Below are positions 55,066-64,000 of a stretch of DNA of 64,000 nucleotides, piece after piece. Position 1 is the first letter of the stretch. Every line of letters begins with the position of its first letter. The notes beneath the pieces are model-generated. The model worked only from the letters and a program-made list of their open reading frames with translations. It searched no databases and was not told where the DNA came from. The position numbers were made by a program, and so were the translations under genes. Source of the DNA: Volvox africanus. Lineage: Eukaryota > Chlorophyta > Chlorophyceae > Chlamydomonadales > Volvocaceae. The DNA lies in NCBI GenBank assembly GCA_030268105.1, contig BSDZ01000005.1, positions 1,054,001-1,118,000 of the forward strand, given 5' to 3'.

Positions 55066-56550
55066 ATGGGCTTGGCGGTTTGCAACCCTTTGCGGTGGAC
55101 GTTCAACGTTTCCACCTTCCCTACCCTGGACGAGGCCAGCAGCCATCATCCGACCATCACCGGTGGTTAGTGGTTGCATTCTTCAGCACCAGCAGTACCT
55201 CCGCACGGGACTCGTCTGCGAATTCGCCCTCCCCTCCCCTCCCCTCTCTCTCCAAGAGATCCACAACGGGATGATCCATGCCATTATAGCGCTATGCTTT
55301 CATCACGCCCCTACTGGCCGACAGCCGTACGAGTGCCGTACTACTGGCGCGGATGTCCTTAGGCCCCTGTGACGGTTCCTCTGGGTCGGTTATCGTGTAT
55401 CTTCCCTTCCAAACCTTCTGTCCACGCAAACGAATTGGGACAAGAACATGCCGGTCGAGACGCGGCCAGTTTCAAGACCACGCGTATGTTGTCCACTATT
55501 TCTTCAATTTCCATCCCCAACAACGGTGGTTGCAGCCCAAACCACAACCCACAACTCACAACCCCAGTTGCTTCCTATTTGCCGTACCTGGCCTGACTAT
55601 TGAAAGACTTGACGGATGCCAGGGTTCCACTGCGCGCCAGAAGCTCGCTGTCTTTGTAAAAGGACAGCAGCCTGTCAGCTGCGCCGAGAGCTGGTGGAGG
55701 AGGCATGGTGTATGACAGACCCGTGGGTCAGTGCACACAGACACGCCTTTTCTTCGTTCTCTGCGGTCCTTCTAGAATCCCCCGTGACGTGTGTTTCTCC
55801 CCCTTCCTCGCTTCCTTAATAATGCTGGTCTTGTCCCTTTTGGACAGCGCCGGCGTTATTTTGTGCTGGCCACGGGTCAATGCACGCCACTGGGCGCGCC
55901 CTGCCCGTGTCACCCGCCTGCTGTTGCTGGTGTTCGTAATAATACGCTACAGGTACCTCTGGAGCGTTCTGCTGTAGCTGCCGTCCAAAGAAGTACGACC
56001 CGCTATTGAGGCGAAAGAGTAGCACTCCTGAGAGCTCTGTTGATGTCCACACTCTTGAAGTTGCTGCCACTGCCGCCGTCAAGGGAGGTCCCGCCAGTAA
56101 AGCTGTGGCTTCAGATAAGCTTGCAGGCGCTGCTACTGCAGCTACTCCTGCTGCTAACGCGGCAGCGGCGGATCAATCGCCGCAAGGCTTGCACGGGAGA
56201 GGTCCTTCTCCGGGCTCCAGACCCGCTTCTGTTACTGCTTCAACTGATTCTGTTGTTAATGTTAAGGTTCCGGAAGCGGCCAACTAGGGCTCGCCCCATG
56301 GGCGGAAAGCTGGCGCCGGCTGCCGCCGTCAGGCCGCCACCACCTCCAGGGAGGGGGCGGCGGCGACGGCGACGGCGACGGCGAGGGAGTAGGGCGCGGA
56401 GGGGTCGAGGGGCAGGATCGGCAGCGGCGCCCCGGATCGCAGCGGAGAGACGACGATCGTGATGGTGTTGGTGGTAGCACTAGCAGAAGGTCCAGTCGAT
56501 TCTATTCGCATGGACTCTTGCGAAAGCCCTGGGCGGAAGCGTGGGGTAAA
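55066..56550 (+). CDS. candidate gene of unknown function, exon structure unresolved
   Basis: Several + strand segments look coding but I could not join them. They are 55066-55165 (from MGLAVCNPLRWTFNV), about 55590-55704 (RQKLAVFVKGQQPVSCAESW), about 55952-56287 (FCCSCRPKKYDPLLRR, then an Ala/Ser/Thr-rich stretch with an EVAATAAVKGGPASK block) and about 56288-56550 in another frame (GDGDGDGEG, then TSRRSSRFYSHG). Segment two ends in phase 1 and segment three can accept phase 1. A competing reading at 55848-55950 (RRRYFVLATGQCTPLG) conflicts with that. No family is recognised. The coordinates are limits, not a model. Confidence 0.3.
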
Positions 56551-58132
56551 ACGACTGGCGATTAATGCGGGAAGGAAAGGGGCAGGGAACCCAGATCAAC
56601 GTCCTTTGACTATGGATATAGGGTTTTGGAGCTTAACCCAAGTTCAACTCAAAACAGATCAGGGAAGATCGATGACGACAGGACTTCGGAGAGAAGGGTC
56701 TTTGACCCAGATCAATTTTAATGGTACACATGATGCAGGAAGGACTGATGGAGGAAGACCCCACGCTAGGAAGGAAAACTGGCCGCAATCTCAGCGTCCA
56801 GATGGGAAACTGCTTTGAAGGTGCTTTAGAAGACCAGCTACAAAGTTGGAGCTGACGTTGGGGCAGGGTGGGATGAATCAAACTTCAAAATATGTGAGGC
56901 CAAGTTTCCTTCCAACGCACAAAGTCAGTCTGGCGGCTATCGAGACAGGGCTCCGGGACTCCGGGACAAAGGTTTGAAACCCAAGTCCACGAGGATTCAC
57001 GATGCGCTCCGTGCGTTTTGTTTAAGGACCTTCGCAACTTTGCAAAATGGATTGATAAGGGCCTCGTGCGCGTCGGGACGGGGCCCCCATGGTGTGTGAA
57101 CAGGGCACCGAGGAGGTTTGATAGAGAAAAAGCGACAGGCCAGTGGTTAATGGAGCAAGGATTATTGGTCACAGTATGAGATACACCCCGAACCCGTCGG
57201 TGCGTTAAAAGAGGCGTTCTCGTCCTTGCCCGCCCGCCTCCCGGACGGTATGGAATAGACCCGTCGCTAAGCAGTTGCATGGTAGGAGAGCATAAATAAA
57301 TTGGGAAACATCCTCGAAGCTATATTTTTACAGTCATTTTGTGAGGCATGCCCCAACAAACGCAAGAGGATGTGGCCCTACGGCCTGTAACGAGCACAGT
57401 CCAACAGCCCCGTCTTTATGGTACACGAGCCATAGAACTCAGGTATTATAACTCAACCACGTTATCGCACCTGCTGGGTGATTGTTTGCTTGTCGTCAAC
57501 GGCTATCCTTATGCCAGCCTCAAGCCCAGCTCCATTAGATAACCATATGCAGAAGGTACACACAAAATAACTGTTTGTGCTATCTGTTGCCGGAGTTTGG
57601 TTGGCAACGCAGTCCTTTTAGAGCTTATATTGCGGGCTTCCTCGACGCTCAAACGCCTTGCTAAGGATTTAATCGAAAGTTTCACTTGAAAATCGCTTTC
57701 CCCGACGACTTCCGACCTAGCTTGTGTGGCCCTATCCAACAGGCAGTACTCGCAATACGACATGACGTGACTGTCATGACTGTCAAAGCGTTAATGTATA
57801 TTGAAGATTCTTCACAATTTGGGTTGACGGACAGGGTTGATTGAAAGCGCACAAACCGTACAGAGTTTGCTTTCTTTTGCATACTGATGAAATCGGATAC
57901 ATAAAATTTGTGCCGGCGGCTTCAACATAGTAGCACTTCCCTTGCGCCAAATTGATTACTTTAATTAGTTTGTTTTACCATTCATTGAAAAGGCGCCAAA
58001 TAGTATTCGTCTTATGAACGTCTCGTCGAAAGCACTTTTACTGGGACGATTTCCCTAACCAAGGAAATTTATTTCATAACATGCCACCGAGGATGCAACC
58101 TATCTAATTTCAGCCTGGCTTGACGAGCAAAA
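56551..58132. other. intergenic region upstream of NOM1-like gene
   Basis: About 1.6 kb without convincing exons. The open frames at 56633-56881, 56885-57280 and 57348-57542 lack coding-like composition. Sequence just before 58133 is AT-rich, as expected for a promoter and 5' UTR. No specific regulatory motif is recognised. Confidence 0.45.
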
Positions 58133-61100
58133 ATGTACGGCACGCAAGGGCGTGGCGGTGGCCGAGGCAGGCGAGACCGGTCTTTCTTGGGGCGCGGCCA
58201 GGGAGGGGGCGGCGGCAGGCGCGGACCCGCGCTTCCCTTTTCCTTGTTAAGAGAGCTCGGCGACGATACTAGTGGCGGCGCTGGCGGCGGCAGTGGCCGT
58301 GGATTTAAATTCCACGGCGATGGCAGCGGGGGTGGTGGTGGTGGCAATGCAAGGTTTAGGGGTCGAGGCCGAGGCCGAGGTCGGGGGAGGGAAGGAGGCC
58401 GCGGCGACCGCGGCCGTGGCGGCATGCAGTTCGGTGCTGGTGGCGGAGACATTAGCGGGAGTTACGGTGCAGATGACCGGAGAAAGCGGACCGCAGACCG
58501 GCCTGCAGATGATGCCAGCAGAGGCTATAAACGGCAGCGGCAGGCATGTTGCTGGGTTTTGGGTCTATAGGGCCTTATTTTACTGCGACCCAAATCTGAT
58601 CGATCCAAATTAACATTGCTGGTGTATCCCCAGGCCACTGGGCCTAGGCGCCATTGGGCCTGCCTAATGTTGCGGGGCATGGCCTATAGTGGAGGGCAGC
58701 CCTGCGTGCATACCTCATGCATGCCCCACGCTGCCCGTTCGCTGTATTCCTTGCAAGCCCATTTCAGCTGTTGTGTGAACTAACCATTCGACTGGATCTC
58801 ACGTAGCCGGAATACTTGGGACGGAGCTGCAGCGTGTTGTGCTCCAGAGAGTGCTGCGTCCCACGGTCCTTACGGCGCGGCGCTGAGCTCTGCAGCTCCG
58901 TCCCAACCTAATCTCTCACCATAGCAAACGATGGAACCGATTACGCGTAGAACTGTCCCCTTTGTTTACAGCCCCCATCCCTCAAGTAGTAGGCTCGTGT
59001 TCAAGTGTTAAACCCTGCGTGCCCTGCGTTTCCACGCTCAATACCTAGCGTCCCATGTCCTTATGCCAAGCTTATTCCTCCTTAGCTCCTTGACTCTTTA
59101 GCTGCTTTATTCATGTTTCATGGTCCGGATCTTGGGATTTTTTTCTGGTGTATTTCTTGATCCGCAAACACCCTTGTCGTACACAGGAAAAGGCTGCGCA
59201 CAGCGACCAACGCCCCACCAAGCAGAGGTTGATGTCGACCGATAACAGCGGTAGCGGCCGCAGCGGGGACCCAGGGTCTAGTGGTCTGACCCGGACGCTA
59301 GCAGCCATGAAGCAGCAGCAGGCGATAAGCGGCGCTGGAAATCACGCACGGCCTGGTCCCGGATCTGGATTTGGATCCGGATCGGGTAGTCGTGGTACAA
59401 GCTCCAAAACAAAGTTTCATGAGCTGCTAGTTGACGGTTGGGAGAGCCGCAATGGGCGCGAGGCATTTCTTGAGGAGCTGCGTCTGCAGGTGTGAAAAAA
59501 GGGGACGTGAGGACGTACTGCCGCAGGAGTCATTTCCCTCAAATTTAAGTTCTCTCAGTTTCGCCTACCCACAAAACTGAGTCAGCATGTTATTCAGCAT
59601 CATCTCAACCGAGTTGGCGGGTGTGGAAGAAGGAGACGTGAGATACACTCTCAAACTTTTGATTGTTGAGTTGAGTGTTGAATCGCTGTCCAAATGGCGT
59701 CCCGAATGGCGTCCCGAATGCCTAATACCCAACCCTAAAGCCACGGTACCAGCAATCGTGGCAATCGTGGCAAACGATACTTAAGAACTTAATGACGAAA
59801 AGGACGTGTTCACACGGTGGCGATTTGTTGGTCGTCCAAGCCTGTTGGATCTGAATCGTGCATACCTACTCGTGATCTATAGCATTTGTAACGTTTTTAT
59901 CGTTGACGGTGATTCAGTTATCATTTAACTGATTCTTACATGGTGGCTACCGCAACCCCGCAGGCTCAACTCGCCAAGAAGCTGGGCAAAAGCAAAAAGG
60001 TGCGCTGTCAGACTCAGAAGGTTCTAGAAGCATGGATCATGGATCATGTTTGGGGAACGCGGGCACTGCCAACTACAGGCAGGGGGTTCATTGGGTTTGC
60101 CAGGCCGCCAGTCAGGACTAATATTGGCCTTGACCAGACTCAGACAGAATATATTAGGATAAAAACAGGAATAATGAGACGTAAATAAATTGATTTTTAG
60201 GGTTAATTTAATTATGTGTAACATATACATATAATTTAAGGGTTTTTACTTATATTTAATATTATATTTAAATATCATTTCAGTAGAATTAATCATATTT
60301 ACATAGGCTTAAATCAGAATGGATGGTCCCTTAATAATCCAAGTAGGCCTTATGGTAGATTGGATTTAGCCCTTTGGGTGTGGGATAGCCGCTGGTAAAG
60401 CCCTGTCCCAGCCAACCCTGCACATGTCCATCCCACTATTTTAACAGTCAGGCAGATGCGTTGGGCCGTATAATCCTGGTGCCTGAATTGCGGTCCGTGA
60501 GTACCAGAGTTTAGTTCAATGCTGTAATTTCTGAGTCTGCAGGATGCCTTGGATGGTATGGACAAGCTGATGGGCTTCCTGTCTGCTGGATCTGGATCTT
60601 TGCTGCCAAAATATCTGGATCGAGAAGCCCGTCAGGAGGCAGAGGAGCTACTGACAAAAGCAGGATCCGGATCCGGGACTGGTGATCAGGATCCTGGCCT
60701 TGGATCCAAGGTGCAGTCCAAGGGAGCGAAGCGGCCACTATCGAGTGCAGCGGCAGCTGCACGGGAAGTGGCCGAGATTCTGGATCGTGAATCCGATGAG
60801 GAGCTGGAACTCTTTGGAGTCGATCCAGATTCCAATCGGGATGACGATGATGACCTCGAGGAGGAGGAGCTGCTCGGCAGGCATGGTTCCGAATCAAGAT
60901 CCGAATCCGGATCTGAAGTTGAGGAAGGCGAAGAGGGCATATACGACAGTGAAGATGGCGATGATGGTGGCAGAGAACTGGCATCTGAATCCGATGGGGA
61001 AGAGGATGGCGGGATGGACGATGCAGGAGGAGAAGACGATTATGATGATGATGATGATGATGATGATGAAATGGAGGAAGGAGAAGAGGATGATGGGTAC

Positions 61101-64000
61101 GATATGTACGGCCAGCTGATGGCATCGGAGTCGGCGGACGAGGAGGATGTCCCTGCCAGCGATGATGCAGCAGCAGATGAGGAGGAGGACGAGGAGGATG
61201 AAGCGGAGGAGGTGGAGGGCGGCCGTCACCTTACTGGTGGTCACCGGACCAACGTGAAGGCAGCATCAGCAGCTCGAGAAGAAACGGGTTCTGGTAATGG
61301 TGCTCGTGGCGGCGACGGTGCAGAACCAGCAGCAGCAGAACCAACAGCAGCAGTAGCAGCAGTAGCAGCGCAACAGAGGTACGTCCCCCCGGCTCTTCGA
61401 GCTCAGCTTGCAGCCGCTGGTGGTGGTGGTGGTGGTGGAGGGGCTTTGGATGCTGCCCGGCTGCAGGTGGAGCGCCGAGTGACGGGCCTTATTAACAGGT
61501 GGGTTGTACACACAGGGGCCTTTCCATGCTTCCTACATCATAGGCGCATATCTGAACCACTGTTCATATTCGGAGTTAGGGTCGGAGTCTTGGTTTTAGT
61601 GACTCCTTGGTTTTAAAGGTTTAGAAATTTAGGGTTTCGCGTCGCCTTATCGATGCATTATCAGAAAATTTAGGGCCATTTAGGGTTTGCAAGCTCCCAT
61701 TTTACTGCCCCTCTCTACCACCTACCTACTCCACCCTACCGTACCTACGCCCCTGCCCTCCAAAGGCTCGCGGAGGCTAATCTGCAGTCCATTTCACGGG
61801 AAGTGGCAGAGCTGTACAGCACGCAGGGCCGAAGGCTGGTTTCGGAGGCGGTGGCCATGCAGATCCTTGGGGTGAGGTAAACCTAAACCCCTAAAACCCT
61901 AAACCCCAAAAATTAATAAGATACCTGATGATCTATCTATCGTTAGTCAGATCAGGGGTGAGGTAAACCTAAACCCCTAAAACCCTAAACCCCAAAAATT
62001 AATAAGATACCTGATGATCTATCTATCGTTAGTCAGATCACGAGCCGCCTTTTGCTTTCCTTTTCCAAGGACAGCATGTAGCGCTGAGACAGAGACAGAG
62101 CTGCGTAGAGGGCCAGATACGGTAAAAATGGTTAACGGGACCTGAGCTCCTTTATGCAAGGAGCTCAGGTCCCGTTAACCATTTTTTAGTGATAATTCAT
62201 TTTTTGTTGCCCGAAAATGGGGAACCGCGAAAGGAAATCCAAGAACTTCGCAGCGGCAGGAAGGACGGCTCCGGTAATTGCACATAATTGATCCTGTCGC
62301 AGTGTCGTACTGTACGGCATCTATAGACAACGAAAATGCGTGCATCAAGAGCACATTGCCGGTATGTCATGAGGCCTTTTAATGTAGTAGCTGACAACTA
62401 CATATCCTGACGTATCACGTTTCGTGTCAAGGTGCAGAAGTTGAAGAAGGACCCGTAATTGAGGCGAAAATGGAAAATGGAAGTTGGAAGTTGCCCAGCC
62501 AGCAGCAGGCAGCCAAGACTGCACAGCTTCCATGCCGCTTCCCACAAAAGGATGTATCACCAAAACCCCCAAAACCCCAAAGCCCAATCTTTACCCGTAC
62601 TGGCCAGTTCCGCACCTCATGTCGTTTCTGGTCCGAAATTCCACTTGACTGCTCGCACCGACAATCACGCATTCATCTGTCTGCTGATTTCCTTGGGCTC
62701 CCGTCCCCCTGTCCTCCCCTTTACGCCAAACACACACATACACACGCATACACACACGCACACGCACAAAGGCTGCGGAGTCGGGTCCTCGCGCTTCCGA
62801 GCAGTTTGCGGCGGTGGCGGCGGCATTCGTTACGGCGGTGGCCGCACAGGCGGAGGCTCAGGACCTGGCGGCGGGCTTTCTGGCGGAGCTGGCCCAGAGG
62901 ATGGAGGCGGCCAGAAGCAGCGGTGACAGGTGGGGGGAGGGCACGGGGCGGGTGTAGGGGCGGTGTGTATTGGTGTGATGTGGGTTGCTGGGTGGGGCGG
63001 ATGTGGAGCAGTGAGATAGCGGGGGGGGGGAGAGTGCAACAAATTGGGTATGTTTGGGGTACAGGATAACCGTATGTGAAATGTCGTGGCTGACGTTGGT
63101 TGTGTGTTTCTCTAGGAATGAATTCCACTTTCGCAGCATTTACATTTTCATCTCATTATGATCGTTCCCATGTGACATACCTGATCCGTTCCTTTTGTTA
63201 CATTACGAAATTCATTTCCCGTTGTATTTCACACGTTCACGACATTTTTTAATTATTTCATTTTTATTTTCTTGTTTTTAATTAGTTTTTAATAAATTTA
63301 TAATGAGTTTTTGAGTCATTTTATTATTCCAATGTTTAATCTTCCCAATATTTTTATGACCATCCAACGTGTCCGTCCCACAGCCTCGCCCAGGCCAACC
63401 TCGTCACGGTGTTGGCCTACTGCTACAGCGCCGGTCTCGTGGGCCCGGGGCTGTGCTACAGCCTGCTCGGGATCCTGAAGGAGCGATTTCAGGAACTGGA
63501 TGTGTCAGCTATGGTAACCCTGCTCAATGCGGTAGGCAGTACGGGAGTACCGTTGTCGTACAGTACATCGTTGCACGCCTTACGCGTCTGTTAGATAGAG
63601 GAGGGGGCTATGTATGTGCTCCGGATAATGTTTGTTTGGTTTGGCTGCCTGTCTGTTGCCATTATGGTTATGCTTCTGATGAAGCTGACCACTGTTATAA
63701 TGAAAACAAAGATTCAGTTCCGCATTAGTTCACGTTTGTTTGTTTTATCCCTTACTTTTCCTTATTTCCCTATATTTCTTTAAACCAATACTCTCCCCCA
63801 AAGCCCCCTTATCAGTGACTCGTATATATATCGTGTATTCATATTAATTATGAAAGTAAGAATAGTAAGTTTATATTTTTGTTGTTATCCTTGATTTCTT
63901 TTTCACCCGCCGCATGCACCTGTCCATGTGCATACTTTGGTTGCATGTCGTATTTATATACGGTGCCGTACAGGTTGGCCTGCAGCTGCGAAATGCTGAC
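58133..64000 (+). CDS. NOM1: NOM1/Sgd1-type nucleolar MIF4G-domain protein, 3' partial
   Basis: A nucleolar protein family required for small ribosomal subunit maturation. The family recruits a DEAD-box helicase through its MIF4G domain and normally ends in an MA3 domain. Exons: 58133-58543, 59187-59489, 59964-59999, 60543-61498, 61766-61871, 62772-62929, 63384-63531 and 63974 to the window end. All phases agree, giving 715 residues so far. Residues 1-137 are Gly/Arg-rich with RGG boxes. About 260-500 are strongly acidic (DDDDDDDDEMEEGEEDDGYD). YVPPALR near 529 is the conserved lead-in, then VTGLINRLAEANLQSIS opens MIF4G, continuing through AELYSTQGRR and SLLGILKERFQELD to VGLQLRNAD at the window edge. 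The rest of MIF4G and the MA3 domain lie beyond 64000. The first intron appears to be GC-AG. The start ATG at 58133 follows AAAA. Confidence 0.9.
61869..62040 (+). repeat. perfect 86-bp tandem duplication with telomere-like motifs
   Basis: Copies at 61869-61954 and 61955-62040 appear identical. Each starts GGGGTGAGGT, which in copy 1 is the last exon codon plus the splice donor of exon 61766-61871. Each contains CCCTAAAACCCTAAACCCC, close to algal telomere units (TTTTAGGG and TTTAGGG read in reverse). The rest reads AATTAATAAGATACC and CTATCTATCGTTAGTC. Confidence 0.95.
62124..62186. repeat. perfect hairpin, 29-bp arms, 5-bp loop
   Basis: Arm 62124-62152 begins AAAAATGGTTAACGGGACCT and is perfectly complementary to 62158-62186. 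The loop is TATGC. It lies in the intron 61872-62771 of the NOM1-like gene. A T-rich flank follows the 3' arm. In a transcript it would form a very stable stem. Confidence 0.95.
62727..62769. repeat. (CACA/CGCA)n microsatellite at an acceptor
   Basis: A CACACA and CACGCA run directly before the CAAAG acceptor of exon 62772-62929. The tract stands where a polypyrimidine tract would be and is only half pyrimidine. Confidence 0.65.

Noticed and set aside
55816..56082. - strand open frame with SYFFGRQLQQNAPE
   Set aside because: It overlaps + strand segments with better composition, and its ends do not match splice sites of a - strand gene.
56262..56511. - strand Pro/Ser-rich open frames
   Set aside because: They are reverse readings of a GGC/GAC-rich stretch; the + strand reading with GDGDGDGEG and TSRRSSRF is more protein-like.

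Overview
The window looks like nuclear DNA of a volvocine or chlamydomonadalean green alga. The coding exons are GC-rich and full of Ala, Gly, Pro and Ser. They are split by many GT-AG introns of roughly 60-900 bp whose interiors are more AT-rich and crowded with microsatellites, small inverted repeats and short dispersed repeats. The encoded families are ordinary eukaryotic nuclear ones. I cannot name the species. All gene models come from reading splice sites and reading-frame phase by eye. Where phases of successive exons agree I say so, and where they do not I say that too.

Layout. (1) 701-1436, + strand: the last two exons of a serine carboxypeptidase (peptidase S10) that begins outside the window or in unread sequence. 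(2) 5336-31647, + strand: one very large gene of about 37 recognised exons and about 3,050 residues for an ATRX-type SNF2 ATPase. A long, mostly acidic and disordered N-terminal half is followed by the complete two-lobed helicase (MGLGKT, DEAH, YRFGQT) and an 800-residue low-complexity tail that ends in a SUMO-interaction-like motif. (3) 36798-54807, - strand, convergent with (2): a 19-exon model of 2,936 residues that stays in frame from end to end. It carries two EF-hands near residues 504-551, followed by a huge Ala/Gly/Ser/Pro-rich tail with an SR-like patch. An in-frame stop at 45473-45475, beside a usable splice donor, could instead give a 764-residue short protein. (4) 55066-56550, + strand: coding-like segments of an unrecognised gene that I could not join. 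(5) 58133 to the window end, + strand: a NOM1/Sgd1-type nucleolar protein with an RGG-rich N-terminus, an acidic middle and the first part of its MIF4G domain. It is cut off at 64000.

The genes do not form a pathway. ATRX-like remodeller and NOM1-like protein are nuclear and nucleolar housekeeping functions, the carboxypeptidase is secretory or vacuolar, and the EF-hand protein is a calcium-binding protein of unknown role. I found no rRNA, tRNA, CRISPR array or intact transposon gene.

The structure not explained by genes is mostly in introns and spacers: at least three dispersed repeat families, a MITE-like element nested in one of them, a 309-bp tandem duplication, interleaved inverted repeats, an 86-bp tandem duplication that copies a splice donor next to telomere-like motifs, a perfect 29-bp hairpin, and two very long microsatellites (ATTT and AAT) in introns of the EF-hand gene. 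Two introns appear to use GC-AG splice sites.
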